Notes: a model not told the origin generated them from the sequence alone. Counted from the stretch's first letter, positions 7,537 to 16,323 are shown. The stretch: DNA of 64,000 bases from Bacteroidales bacterium (GCA_024402135.1 JAKSJN010000001.1:186001-250000), one strand, 5' to 3'. Made by a program: numbers and translations.

Positions 7537-8946
7537 ATGGGCGGATTTTTCGGCACAATTTCAAAGCAGGACTGCGTCAAGGATGTGTTCTACGGCACAG
7601 ACTATCATTCTCACCTCGGAACCCGACGCGCCGGCATGGCCACCTACAGCAAGGAAAACGGCTTTTCTCGCAGTATTCACAATCTGGAAAAATCTTATTT
7701 CAGGACCAAGTTCGAGAATGAACTGGACAAGTTCAGCGGCAAGGCTGGAATCGGAGTCATCAGCGACAATGACGCACAGCCTATCGTGCTCAACAGCCAT
7801 CTTGGCAAGTTCGCTATTGTAACGGTAGCCAAGATCGCCAACATAAAGGAGCTCGAGCAGGATCTTCTTGAGAAGAAAATGCATTTTTCAGAAATGAGTG
7901 CAAACAGGACCAACCCTACCGAGCTTATTGCACTCCTCATTGTTCAGGGGCAGACCTTCGAGGAAGGCATCGAGCTGGTTTACAGCAAGGTCAAGGGTTC
8001 ATGTTCAATGCTCATCCTGACAGAAGACGGTCTGATCGCGGCACGTGACAAGTGGGGACGCACCCCTATCGTCATCGGAAAGAAGGAAGGTGCATATGCT
8101 GCAGCCAGCGAGACTGCCAGCTTCCCTAACCTCGATTATGAGATTGAACGTTATGTAGGCCCCGGCGAGATTCTCAAGATTACCGAAGACGGCATCGAGC
8201 AGCTCAGGGCTCCTGAAAAGAAGATGCAGATCTGCTCGTTCCTCTGGGTTTACTACGGATTCCCGACCAGCAGCTACGAAGACCACAACGTCGAGGATGT
8301 CCGTTTCAAGAGCGGATTCAAGATGGGCCAGACCGACAATACCGAGGTTGACTGCGTCTGCGGTATTCCTGATTCAGGTGTTGGCATGGCATTCGGTTAT
8401 TCAGCCGGCAAGGGAGTTCCTTACCGCAGAGCGATTGCAAAGTACACTCCGACCTGGCCACGCAGCTTCACCCCTGCAAACCAAAGCAACCGCGACCTCG
8501 TCGCAAGAATGAAGCTCATTCCTAACAAGACGATGCTGAAAGACAAGAAGGTGCTCTTCTGCGATGACTCCATCGTTCGTGGAACCCAGCTCAGGGACAA
8601 CGTAAGAGGTCTCTACGATCTCGGCGCCAAGGAAATCCATATGCGTATCGCATGTCCTCCACTCATCTACAGCTGTCCGTTCATCGGTTTCACCAGCAGC
8701 AAGAGCGACATGGAGCTCATCACACGACGTCTCATCCAGAAGTACGAGGGTGACCCTGACAAGAACCTTGCGGCTTACGCAACAACCGGAACTCCCGAGT
8801 ACAACCGCCTTGTCAAGGGCATCTGCGAGGAGCTCGGAATGGATACCCTCAAGTTCAACACCATCGAGACTCTCGTGGAGTCTATCGGACTTCCAAAATG
8901 TCAGGTCTGCACCCACTGTTTCGACGGCACCGGAGAGAACTATTAA
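7537..8946 (+). CDS. PurF-like amidophosphoribosyltransferase homologue lacking the catalytic cysteine
   Basis: 469 residues with the full PurF layout. The N-terminal Ntn glutaminase region begins MGGFFG where PurF has MCGIFG, so the nucleophilic N-terminal Cys is Gly. An in-frame stop lies just upstream, excluding a longer start. The PRTase half is well preserved: CDDSIVRGTQ at 342-351 is the PRPP loop, and KYTPTWPRSF corresponds to the flexible loop. Cysteines at 233 (QICSF), 373 or 380 (IACPPLIYSC) and 455/458/461 (CQVCTHC) match the positions of the Fe-S ligands in Bacillus-type PurF. It may use ammonia, take ammonia from a partner, or do something else. I recall similar MGGFFG proteins in other Bacteroidales. 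It stands alone between two promoters. Confidence 0.85.
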   Translation: MGGFFGTISKQDCVKDVFYGTDYHSHLGTRRAGMATYSKENGFSRSIHNLEKSYFRTKFENELDKFSGKAGIGVISDNDAQPIVLNSHLGKFAIVTVAKIANIKELEQDLLEKKMHFSEMSANRTNPTELIALLIVQGQTFEEGIELVYSKVKGSCSMLILTEDGLIAARDKWGRTPIVIGKKEGAYAAASETASFPNLDYEIERYVGPGEILKITEDGIEQLRAPEKKMQICSFLWVYYGFPTSSYEDHNVEDVRFKSGFKMGQTDNTEVDCVCGIPDSGVGMAFGYSAGKGVPYRRAIAKYTPTWPRSFTPANQSNRDLVARMKLIPNKTMLKDKKVLFCDDSIVRGTQLRDNVRGLYDLGAKEIHMRIACPPLIYSCPFIGFTSSKSDMELITRRLIQKYEGDPDKNLAAYATTGTPEYNRLVKGICEELGMDTLKFNTIETLVESIGLPKCQVCTHCFDGTGENY

Positions 8947-8976
8947 TCTTACTGATAGATTATTAAATATTTTTAT

Positions 8977-8984
8977 TATATTTG
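8977..8984 (+). promoter_or_regulatory. -7 box of the lysC-dapB-dapA operon
   Basis: TATATTTG matches the Bacteroidetes -7 consensus exactly. Transcription would start inside the hairpin that follows, giving a leader of about 80 bases before lysC at 9073. Confidence 0.55.
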
Positions 8985-9011
8985 CAAAGCCTAGGATTAA
9001 CCTAGGCTTTA
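8985..9011 (+). other. Leader hairpin between the PurF-like gene and lysC
   Basis: AAAGCCTAGG and CCTAGGCTTT form a perfect 10-bp stem around ATTAA. The T-tract after it is poor (TTTACTT), so it could be a weak terminator for the upstream gene or a leader structure of lysC. It lies directly after the -7 box. Confidence 0.5.
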
Positions 9012-9072
9012 CTTATGTTCCGGATACCCCTCCGGCATTGTTCACGAAGAACTTAACAACAGAAATACACAG

Positions 9073-10410
9073 ATGATAGTAATGAAATTCGGAGGCACAT
9101 CCGTAGCTGATGCTGCCGCCATGACACGCTCGATAGGCATCGTCGAGGGCAAACTCAAGCAGAAGCCGATTGTAGTGGTTTCTGCATGCGCAAAGGTTAC
9201 TGACAGCCTTTACGGAATCCTGGAGCTTGTCGCTGCAGGAAAGAAAGAAGAAGCGCTCAAGATAACCGAAGGACTCAAGCAGCGCCACCTGACTACCGCC
9301 GAGGAGCTCGGTGCCGGTGAAGAAGGTGCTGCCGTTGTACTTGCACGCACCTCATGGATGTCCGATTTCATCGAGAAACATTGCGGATCACCTGTATCAG
9401 ATATGGACAAGGCTCATTTCATCAGCATGGGTGAGTACATGTCTTCAGGTATCATGTGTCACGGAATGAACGCACGTGGCATCAAGACCACATGGATCGA
9501 TGCCCGCAGAATGGTCATCACCGACTCGGAGCACATGTGCGGAACTCCTGACATGGAGAAGCTTGCCGTTGCAACAAAAGCTGTAATCGATGCTGAATAC
9601 AAGGACGTTGATGCTGTTATCACCCAGGGATTCATCAGTTCTACCGCTGACGGAGAGCCTTCAATCCTCGGCCGTGGCGGCTCTGACTATTCAGCTTCCC
9701 TCATCGGAGCTGCTGTGGATGCAGCCCGCATTGAAATCTGGACTGACGTTGACGGCGTACGCACTGCAGACCCACGCATCGTAGAGAATACGGTCGGCAT
9801 CTCCAAGCTTTCATACGAGGAGGCCGCCGAGCTCGCATACCTTGGAGCCAAGGTGCTTCACCCTCTTACAATGGAGCCTGCAGTTCCGAAGAGCATACCT
9901 CTGTTCGTGCTCAACTCGATGAATCCAAGCTCTGAGGGCACAGCCGTGATGAGCAAGAGCTGCATCTTCGACGGCGTCAAGAGCATCTCGTACAAAGAGA
10001 ACATCAAGGTCATCAGCATCTACTCCCTGAAGATGATCGACACTCCGGGATTCATGATGAAGGTGTTCAGCGTATTTGCAAATGACGGTGTTTCAGTCGA
10101 CCTTATCAGTTCATCCGAGGCCAGCATCACCGTTACAGTTGACAAGAACCAGGTGATCGACAAGGTTGTCGAGGACCTCAGCGCATTCGCGACCGTAAGG
10201 GTCAACGACGACAAGTCCCAGATCTCGCTCGTCGGCAAGAACATCATCGGCGTACGCGGGCTGCTCAGCAAGACCTTCGGAGCTCTCGTCGACCACAAGA
10301 TCTATATGATCTCCCAGGGCGCGACCTATCTCAACCTCAGTGTAGTTGTAGACCGCCCAGAACTCAGAACAGCACTTTGCCGCCTGCACAAGGCATTCTT
10401 TGAAAACTAG
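9073..10410 (+). CDS. lysC: Aspartate kinase
   Basis: 445 residues. It phosphorylates aspartate, the first step toward lysine, diaminopimelate, threonine and methionine. Seen: MKFGGTSVAD at the N terminus (ATP/aspartate site), RGGSDYSASLIGAA with the catalytic region, WTDVDGVRTADPR, and two C-terminal ACT-like regions (VISIYSLKMIDTPGFMMKVF and ISLVGKNIIGVRG) that usually bind lysine or threonine. There is no fused homoserine dehydrogenase, so this is the monofunctional form. dapB follows after 6 bases and dapA after a further 26, which points to the lysine/peptidoglycan branch. The start ATG at 9073 gives the conserved MIVMKFGGTS. Confidence 0.95.
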   Translation: MIVMKFGGTSVADAAAMTRSIGIVEGKLKQKPIVVVSACAKVTDSLYGILELVAAGKKEEALKITEGLKQRHLTTAEELGAGEEGAAVVLARTSWMSDFIEKHCGSPVSDMDKAHFISMGEYMSSGIMCHGMNARGIKTTWIDARRMVITDSEHMCGTPDMEKLAVATKAVIDAEYKDVDAVITQGFISSTADGEPSILGRGGSDYSASLIGAAVDAARIEIWTDVDGVRTADPRIVENTVGISKLSYEEAAELAYLGAKVLHPLTMEPAVPKSIPLFVLNSMNPSSEGTAVMSKSCIFDGVKSISYKENIKVISIYSLKMIDTPGFMMKVFSVFANDGVSVDLISSSEASITVTVDKNQVIDKVVEDLSAFATVRVNDDKSQISLVGKNIIGVRGLLSKTFGALVDHKIYMISQGATYLNLSVVVDRPELRTALCRLHKAFFEN

Positions 10411-10416
10411 ACAACC

Positions 10417-11088
10417 ATGAAAATCATATTGAGCGGATACGGCCGTATGGGCCGCATGATTGAAGGCATCCTCAACGAGAAGGGAATCGAGATAGTTGAC
10501 CGCAGTGAGGACATCTGTTCCACTGACCCTGAAATAGCAAAGGAATGCGTCTGCATCGACTTCACCTTCCCTGAGTCATTCAGAAAGAACTACAAGTTCC
10601 TTGCTGCCAACTTCAAGGCCGTTGTTCTTGGAACCACCGGCTGGTATGACATCAAGGACGAGATTTTCGCTGAATTCGAGAAGCAAGGCACTCCCCTTGT
10701 CTGGGCATCAAACTTCTCGATCGGAGTGAATGTTCTTTTTGCTGCTGTCGACAAGATTTCTTCCCTGCTCGGCAAGACAGGCGGATATGATCCATACCTC
10801 GTGGAAATGCACCACATCCACAAGCTCGACGCCCCTAGCGGAACCGGAGCATCCCTTGGCCGCATCGTAGATGAGAACATGGGCGGCAAGGTCGAGATCC
10901 AGTCAGTACGCTGCGGCGAGATCGCCGGAATCCACACAGTAGGATTCGAAGGACACGCAGACAGAATCACCATCACCCACGAGGCGTTCTCTCGCGAAGG
11001 CTTCGCACGCGGTGCCGTTGAAGCCGCAATACGCGCTGACAAGCTTGAGCCAGGAATCTATGAGTTCAAGGATCTCATCCTCAAGTAG
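10417..11088 (+). CDS. dapB: 4-hydroxy-tetrahydrodipicolinate reductase
   Basis: 223 residues, somewhat shorter than the Escherichia coli enzyme. The N-terminal GYGRMGRMI is the NAD(P)H-binding glycine motif, GTTGWY follows in the middle, and HHIHKLDAPSGTG holds the catalytic His-His and Lys residues of the HHxxKxDxPSGTA signature. It reduces the product of DapA in diaminopimelate and lysine synthesis in the cytoplasm. It sits 6 bases after lysC and 26 bases before dapA. dapA catalyses the step before dapB, so the gene order is not the pathway order. Confidence 0.95.
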   Translation: MKIILSGYGRMGRMIEGILNEKGIEIVDRSEDICSTDPEIAKECVCIDFTFPESFRKNYKFLAANFKAVVLGTTGWYDIKDEIFAEFEKQGTPLVWASNFSIGVNVLFAAVDKISSLLGKTGGYDPYLVEMHHIHKLDAPSGTGASLGRIVDENMGGKVEIQSVRCGEIAGIHTVGFEGHADRITITHEAFSREGFARGAVEAAIRADKLEPGIYEFKDLILK

Positions 11089-11114
11089 AAAGAAAACAAC
11101 CATACACCAAATAA

Positions 11115-11999
11115 ATGCACAACATTGACTTGAGCGGCTGTGGAACAGCCCTCATAACCCCTTTCAAGAACGGAGCAATAGACTTCGATGCTTATCGAAC
11201 TCTCGTCCGTCGTCAGGTAGCCGGAGGAATCGACTTTCTGGTTCCGCTCGGAACAACAGCCGAGACCCCTACCCTTTCCGCAGACGAGAAAGTTGCTCTC
11301 TTCAAAGCTACACGTGAAGAAGCACCAGGAAAGATTCTCGTAGCCGGAGCAGGCAGCAATTCGCTTCAGGGAACACTGGCGAACATCGAACTCCTCACCC
11401 CTTGCAAGCCAGACGCTTGGCTTATAGTCGTTCCATTCTACAACAAGCCATCCCAGGAGGGCATCTATCAGTACTACAAGGCCGTATCTGAGGCGACTGA
11501 CATTCCTGTACTGATGTACAACGTTCCCGGACGTACCGGTGTGAACATGGATGCTTCCACCTGCATCCGCCTGGCAAAACTACCAAACATAATCGGAGTG
11601 AAAGAGGCATCTTCAAGATACTCACAGATCAGCGAAATCATCCGCGGTACTGAAAACGAAGATTTCCAGGTCCTCAGCGGAAATGACGGAGAGACACTTC
11701 CACTCATGGCGACTGGTGCAAAGGGTGTCATCAGCGTTGCGTCCAACGTCGCGCCTGAGCTTATGGTCGCACTTACCAATGCCCTTACGGCATGGGATAT
11801 CAAGGAAGCCCGCAGACTTCATCATCTGCTGGCCCCGCTCTTCAACGCGTGCTTCGTCGAGAGCAATCCTACTCCTACAAAGCTGGCTCTCGAAATACTG
11901 GGATACTGCTCAAAGGATGTAAGACTCCCGCTCGTTCCAGCATCCGATAAGACTAAGGAGCTCATGACCAGCGTAATAAAAGAAACAGGAATCTGCTAG
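11115..11999 (+). CDS. dapA: 4-hydroxy-tetrahydrodipicolinate synthase
   Basis: 294 residues of the class I aldolase (TIM-barrel) family. LGTTAETPTL holds the TT pair of the active site, Tyr135 lies in MYNVPGRTG, and Lys163 in IIGVKEASS is the Schiff-base lysine. It condenses pyruvate with aspartate semialdehyde, committing carbon to diaminopimelate and lysine. It is the last gene of the lysC-dapB-dapA unit. Its last codons and stop are part of a perfect 34-base palindrome that serves as the operon terminator, so the C-terminal sequence KETGIC is constrained by RNA structure. Confidence 0.95.
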   Translation: MHNIDLSGCGTALITPFKNGAIDFDAYRTLVRRQVAGGIDFLVPLGTTAETPTLSADEKVALFKATREEAPGKILVAGAGSNSLQGTLANIELLTPCKPDAWLIVVPFYNKPSQEGIYQYYKAVSEATDIPVLMYNVPGRTGVNMDASTCIRLAKLPNIIGVKEASSRYSQISEIIRGTENEDFQVLSGNDGETLPLMATGAKGVISVASNVAPELMVALTNALTAWDIKEARRLHHLLAPLFNACFVESNPTPTKLALEILGYCSKDVRLPLVPASDKTKELMTSVIKETGIC

Positions 12000-12019
12000 C
12001 AGATTCCTGTTTCTTTTTA
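11981..12019 (+). terminator. Perfect palindromic terminator overlapping the dapA stop codon
   Basis: Bases 11981-12014 are a perfect inverted repeat with 17-base arms (AGAAACAGGAATCTGCT and its complement), followed by TTTTTATTA. The dapA stop TAG at 11997-11999 sits at its centre. It also faces the convergent ugd gene, so it may act on both strands. Confidence 0.85.
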
Positions 12020-12055
12020 TTAAGATGACTCGAGGGGGACTCCCTTGCGCCATCT

Positions 12056-13423
12056 TTAATCTCTCTTGAAGATATCTCGGGTATATACCTTTGAAGCCAC
12101 GTCATCAAGACAGCTGTCATACCTGTTTGCGATGATGGCCTTGCACTCCTTCTTGAACTCATCCAGATTGTTCACGATCCTTGAACCGAAGAAGGTTGTA
12201 CCATCCTCCAGGGTTGGTTCATAGATTATGACGTTGGCGCCCTTTGCCTTGATACGCTTCATCACTCCCTGTATTGAACTCTGACGGAAATTATCTGAAT
12301 TCGACTTCATTGTGAGACGATAGACACCGATTGTACACTGCTCCATACCCGCCTCATACTGACTCCTGCTGCTGTAGTCATACCATCCTGCCATCCTGAG
12401 GACCTGATCCGCAATGAAATCCTTACGGGTGCGGTTGCTCTCCACAATGGCGGTCATCATATTCTGTGGCACCTGTTCGTAGTTGGCGAGAAGCTGTTTG
12501 GTATCCTTAGGCAGACAGTATCCACCATATCCGAACGAAGGGTTGTTATAGTGGCTTCCGATACGTGGATCCAAGCCGACTCCCTCGATGATCGCCTGGG
12601 AATCAAGACCTTTTACTTCCGCATATGTATCCAGTTCATTGAAATAGCTGACACGTAGAGCAAGATATGTATTGGCGAAAAGCTTTACGGCCTCGGCCTC
12701 TTTCATTCCCATGAAAAGGGTTGGAATATCCTTCTTGACCGCGCCTTCCTGGAGCAGAGCGGCGAATGTCCTTGCATACTGTTCAGCATCCGGATTGCCT
12801 ATCGCAGTGATTGCCGCATTTTCTTCGGTGAAGCTATGTTCGTCAATATTGATAAGCTTTGGATATCCCACGATTATGCGGCTTGGGAAGAGATTGTCAT
12901 ACAGAGCCTTGCTCTCACGAAGGAACTCCGGCGAGAACAGAAGGTTGAACTTCTTGCCACTCAGTTCCGGCTTATAGAGGAACTGCAGTGCATACTTGAC
13001 GTACAATGATCTGGTATAGCCTACAGGAATAGTAGACTTTATGACCATCACTGCGTCAGGATTGACGCTGAGAACAAGATTGATCACGTCTTCGATATGG
13101 TGCGTATCGAAGAAATTCTTGACAGGGTCATAATTGGTCGGCGCGGCAATGACGACGAAATCCGCATCCTTGTATGCAGCAGCGCCATCCAGTGTCGCTG
13201 TAAGGTTCAGTTTTACAGGATTGCCATCGGCGTCATGACCGCCAAGATACTTCTCTATGAACTCGTCCTGGATAGGTGAAACGCCCTTGTTGATAAGGTC
13301 TACTTTCTCCGGAACGACATCGACAGCAGTCACCTGATGATGCTGCGCCAGCAAGGTTGCTATTGAAAGACCGACGTAGCCAGTTCCTGCGACCGCGATC
13401 TTTATATCCTTAAAGTCCTTCAT
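12056..13423 (-). CDS. ugd: UDP-glucose 6-dehydrogenase
   Basis: 455 residues. The N-terminal [10 protein letters not shown] is the NAD-binding motif of UDP-glucose/GDP-mannose dehydrogenases. [15 protein letters not shown] contains the catalytic Cys303, and PTNYDP and SPEFLRE are further family blocks. [10 protein letters not shown] is closer to the E. coli Ugd group than to GDP-mannose dehydrogenases, so conversion of UDP-glucose to UDP-glucuronate is the best call. It is longer than E. coli Ugd. It is 18 bases downstream of a sugar nucleotidyltransferase gene, itself overlapping a GHMP kinase gene, so the three probably form one operon supplying nucleotide-uronates for surface polysaccharide. 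Confidence 0.88.
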   Translation of the reverse strand: MKDFKDIKIAVAGTGYVGLSIATLLAQHHQVTAVDVVPEKVDLINKGVSPIQDEFIEKYLGGHDADGNPVKLNLTATLDGAAAYKDADFVVIAAPTNYDPVKNFFDTHHIEDVINLVLSVNPDAVMVIKSTIPVGYTRSLYVKYALQFLYKPELSGKKFNLLFSPEFLRESKALYDNLFPSRIIVGYPKLINIDEHSFTEENAAITAIGNPDAEQYARTFAALLQEGAVKKDIPTLFMGMKEAEAVKLFANTYLALRVSYFNELDTYAEVKGLDSQAIIEGVGLDPRIGSHYNNPSFGYGGYCLPKDTKQLLANYEQVPQNMMTAIVESNRTRKDFIADQVLRMAGWYDYSSRSQYEAGMEQCTIGVYRLTMKSNSDNFRQSSIQGVMKRIKAKGANVIIYEPTLEDGTTFFGSRIVNNLDEFKKECKAIIANRYDSCLDDVASKVYTRDIFKRD

Positions 13424-13441
13424 TGTATAATCTTAAGTAAG

Positions 13442-14176
13442 TTATTCTCCGTAAATCTTTTTTGCCTCTTCGTATGTATCAAGGCTGCCTATGTCGAAAC
13501 GTGTACCGGGCATAACCCAAGCATGCATAGGGACAAGCTCGCAAAGATAATGTGCGAGGTTGCCCGGAGCATCGAAACCGCATCCATGTGCCATACAGTC
13601 CCGGATCAGCGGCAGGTCCTCCTTGCGATAGATATAGAACGGAGGAACCGCCCAGTTGCTGACTGGGACTTCCGGTTTCTCCTGCATCTGGAGCACAAGC
13701 ATATCCTCATCGACCGCAATCACTCCGGTACGCTGAAGCTTGCGGAGTTCAGGTTCATGATGGCACATGATCATGCTGGTTCCATGCTGTCTGAAGGCAT
13801 CCACGAAACCGCGGAACGAGAAATCCAGCAGATTGTCTGCCGCAAGCACCATGATGTCGTCATCTATCGAGCACTTCTCGAGCACAAGAAGCAGGTCGCG
13901 GACTGCGCCAAGACGGGTCTCGTTTGTACAGGTTCCATCATCGATGATGGTGACTGGCTTGGAGAGTGAGACTCCCTTGGCCCAGTCACGGAATATCTGA
14001 GCGAACTTGCTGTTCGTGACAATGATATGCTCATCTATCTCAGGGAAGGCATCAACATCATTGAGTATACGTCCAAGGATGGTGCTGCCACCTACCTTGA
14101 GCAGCGGCTTCGGGAAATTCTCTGTCAGAGGATACAGCCTTGTCGCGTATCCGGCGGCTATGATTATGTTTTTCAT
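13442..14176 (-). CDS. Sugar-1-phosphate nucleotidyltransferase
   Basis: 244 residues of the RmlA/GlmU-type nucleotidyltransferase fold. The N terminus (MKNIIIAAGYATRLYPLT, then NFPKPLLKVGG) is the NTP-binding signature with its Arg and Lys; the G-x-G region is AAGYATRL where many relatives have AGGxGTRL. LAADNLLDF holds the metal-binding Asp, and GTRFDIGSLDTYEEA is the C-terminal block. The start overlaps the end of the GHMP kinase gene by 4 bases (ATGA), so the two are translationally coupled. It most likely activates the sugar-1-phosphate made by that kinase; UTP as donor is an inference. Confidence 0.8.
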   Translation of the reverse strand: MKNIIIAAGYATRLYPLTENFPKPLLKVGGSTILGRILNDVDAFPEIDEHIIVTNSKFAQIFRDWAKGVSLSKPVTIIDDGTCTNETRLGAVRDLLLVLEKCSIDDDIMVLAADNLLDFSFRGFVDAFRQHGTSMIMCHHEPELRKLQRTGVIAVDEDMLVLQMQEKPEVPVSNWAVPPFYIYRKEDLPLIRDCMAHGCGFDAPGNLAHYLCELVPMHAWVMPGTRFDIGSLDTYEEAKKIYGE

Positions 14177-15330
14177 TTCACGAATCTTGCGCCATCATCT
14201 GAATGGCAGATGAAAGCCTGGAAAGTCTTCTTGTACTGCGGGAACTCGGCAAGGTACTTCTCGGTCACAGAATTGACGATCTCGGTTTCCTTTGCGGGGT
14301 CTATCAATGCTATGCAAGCGCCCTTGAATCCGGCTCCGGAAAAACGGCCGCCATAGATACCAGGAGTCTGTCGCATCGCGTTGTAGATTGCAATGAGTTC
14401 CGGGCTACCGCACTCATAGTTATGAATCGACGACTCGCAACTCGCGAAGCTCAGACTGCCGAACCACTCCAGATCGCCCGTCTCCCATGCAGTGACAGCC
14501 TCACGTACACGTCTGTACTCGCTGAAGAAATGCTCGGCACGACGGGCAAAACGAGCTGGAAGACGATCCTTGTACTGCTCGAACTTTGCCTTCGGAATGT
14601 CCCTGAGGAAAGTCTTGTCCATAGGCTTGATAGGAGCATCGTCATACGCAAGAATATCCCATACGGCAGTCTTGCACTCCGAAACGCGCAGATTGTAGTC
14701 ACTGTTGACAAGTGAACGGGTAAGGCCACTGAAGAATATCGCGATGCTGAACTCCGGCATTTCAGGATTGCGCGGGATCAGTCTGTACTCGTTTGTATCA
14801 CAATCCAACATCAGCAGTTCATCCTTGTGACCGAGTGCGATGCAGGCCTGGTCAAGCAGACCATTGTTCAGACCGATGTATTCACGTTCGGCAACACTGG
14901 CAGTGAGAGCGACCTCGAATGGTGTCAGAGTGATGTCATTTGCCTTGGCGAAGGCCATTACATAGGCGATCAGAACAGCAGCGCTGGAGCTGAGTCCGCC
15001 GATAGGCAACGACCCCTGCAATACTCCCCTTATGCCACGTTTCAGGGCAAATTTCTTCCTTAGCGCATACTTGGCTCCACGGGCATAATCGCCCCAGTTG
15101 CCTTGCTTTACCAGAGTCTCTTCCGTAAGGCTGAACGAGATACTTCCAGGGAATGAAAGACTCTCGAGTTCGACCGATCCATCTTCAGTCACATCAAACC
15201 AAAGATCGACACCCTTGTCCAGGGCGAATCCTGTAACAAGGCCCTTCTGATGGTCGACATGCGCGCCTACAGGACACACACGATATGGTGAAAAAACATG
15301 GTATTGCATCTTTGTGTTGTCAATCTGCAT
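14173..15330 (-). CDS. GHMP kinase, galactokinase/galacturonokinase-like
   Basis: 385 residues. SPYRVCPVGAHVDHQ (14-28) replaces the galactokinase GRVNLIGEHTDY signature and, as I recall, closely resembles plant galacturonokinase (SPYRICPLGAHIDHQ). LPIGGLSSSAAV (108-119) is the GHMP ATP loop, and NNGLLDQ with Asp160 corresponds to the catalytic base segment; GAGFKGACIAL is the C-terminal motif. It should phosphorylate a sugar or uronic acid at C1. The next two genes encode a nucleotidyltransferase (4-base overlap) and UDP-glucose dehydrogenase, which supports uronate salvage into a nucleotide sugar. Simple galactokinase activity remains possible. Confidence 0.78.
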   Translation of the reverse strand: MQIDNTKMQYHVFSPYRVCPVGAHVDHQKGLVTGFALDKGVDLWFDVTEDGSVELESLSFPGSISFSLTEETLVKQGNWGDYARGAKYALRKKFALKRGIRGVLQGSLPIGGLSSSAAVLIAYVMAFAKANDITLTPFEVALTASVAEREYIGLNNGLLDQACIALGHKDELLMLDCDTNEYRLIPRNPEMPEFSIAIFFSGLTRSLVNSDYNLRVSECKTAVWDILAYDDAPIKPMDKTFLRDIPKAKFEQYKDRLPARFARRAEHFFSEYRRVREAVTAWETGDLEWFGSLSFASCESSIHNYECGSPELIAIYNAMRQTPGIYGGRFSGAGFKGACIALIDPAKETEIVNSVTEKYLAEFPQYKKTFQAFICHSDDGARFVK

Positions 15331-15363
15331 AATGAAAGCTGCTTCTTCTTTTCAACAATAAGA

Positions 15364-15371
15364 CAAAGTTA
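15364..15371 (-). promoter_or_regulatory. -7 box for the GHMP kinase-nucleotidyltransferase-ugd operon
   Basis: On the minus strand TAACTTTG matches TAnnTTTG, 33 bases before the ATG at 15330. A TTA triplet 19 bases upstream is a weak -33 match. Confidence 0.5.
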
Positions 15372-15435
15372 GCCAAAAACCACGTAATAGTAACCGAAAT
15401 GGAATCTTCTTAAGAAGAAAATCAGGATTTATGTG

Positions 15436-15443
15436 TAAATTTG
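15436..15443 (+). promoter_or_regulatory. -7 box for the polysaccharide export operon
   Basis: TAAATTTG matches TAnnTTTG, 34 bases before the ATG at 15478. With the minus-strand box at 15364 it makes a divergent promoter region for precursor and export genes. Confidence 0.45.
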
Positions 15444-15477
15444 GAATTTGAATTGGCAAAAAACAAACGTATAAGAT

Positions 15478-16317
15478 ATGAAAAACAGATTTGCAGCTGT
15501 GATTGCAATTGTTACGGCGATATGGGCTCTCTCGTCATGCGCCTCGACGACCTACAAAAACATCAACTACCTCCAGGACATCCAGAATGACACGACCTGG
15601 GCTACAGTTGTGAACAACGGCATTGTCATCAAGCCGAAGGACCAGCTTTCTATAGTTGTTTCCTGCCGCGAACCTCAGATTGCGGCTCAGTTCAACCTCT
15701 CAACCGCTTCATACCAGGCAGGCTCCGAAATCACTTCGACCAATGGTGGAGGAAGCTATCGAATCCTGGGATATGTAGTTGACAATGCTGGCGACATAGA
15801 CTTCCCTGTCCTCGGCAAACTCCATGTTGCCGGTCTCACCCGTTTCGAAGTATCCGACCTAGTCAAGGGCAGACTCGCAGCAGAGGGTTACCTTACCGAA
15901 TCCGTCGTTACCGTCGAGTTCATGAATTTCAAGGTTTCCGTCATGGGCGAAGTTCAGTCTCCTGGTACCTATTCTGTATCTACCGACAAGATCAACGTTC
16001 TCCAGGCACTCTCGCTGGCGAAGGACCTTACGATCTATGGATGTCGCGACAATGTGACCGTCATCCGCGAGCAGGACGGAGAGCACCAGGTATTCAAGAT
16101 CGACCTCCGCTCAAAGGATTTCTTCAACTCCCCTGCATTCTATCTCCAGCAGAATGATGTCGTTTACGTATACCCTAACAAGGTCCGTGCAGGTCAGTCA
16201 ACAGTCAACGAGAACAATTTCAGATCTGTCAGCTTCTGGATGACAATCGGTTCATTTATGATGACTACTGCAAATGTTTTCGCATCCTTAATGTCAAAGT
16301 ATTATATCGGTCGCTAA
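15478..16317 (+). CDS. Wza-type polysaccharide export lipoprotein
   Basis: 279 residues with a lipoprotein signal ending in ALSSC (lipid Cys21). After it come a polysaccharide export (Poly_export) region beginning VIKPKDQLSIVVS, and an SLBB-like segment (VSVMGEVQSPGTYSV). The C terminus carries a hydrophobic stretch (SVSFWMTIGSFMMTTANVFASL) that may form the outer-membrane helix, as in Wza. The protein should form the outer-membrane channel for capsule or exopolysaccharide. The Wzc-like kinase follows after 6 bases and the CpsB-like phosphatase after that, the usual export and regulation trio. Confidence 0.88.
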   Translation: MKNRFAAVIAIVTAIWALSSCASTTYKNINYLQDIQNDTTWATVVNNGIVIKPKDQLSIVVSCREPQIAAQFNLSTASYQAGSEITSTNGGGSYRILGYVVDNAGDIDFPVLGKLHVAGLTRFEVSDLVKGRLAAEGYLTESVVTVEFMNFKVSVMGEVQSPGTYSVSTDKINVLQALSLAKDLTIYGCRDNVTVIREQDGEHQVFKIDLRSKDFFNSPAFYLQQNDVVYVYPNKVRAGQSTVNENNFRSVSFWMTIGSFMMTTANVFASLMSKYYIGR

Positions 16318-16323
16318 TAAACA

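Noticed and set aside
9014-9055. 13-codon frame before lysC as a possible attenuator leader peptide
   Set aside because: It encodes no lysine, threonine or methionine run, and no terminator/antiterminator pair follows it.
15859-16086. Antisense frame within the Wza-like gene, and similar long antisense frames in several genes
   Set aside because: They mirror strongly biased codons of confident genes on the other strand and show no motifs or promoters.
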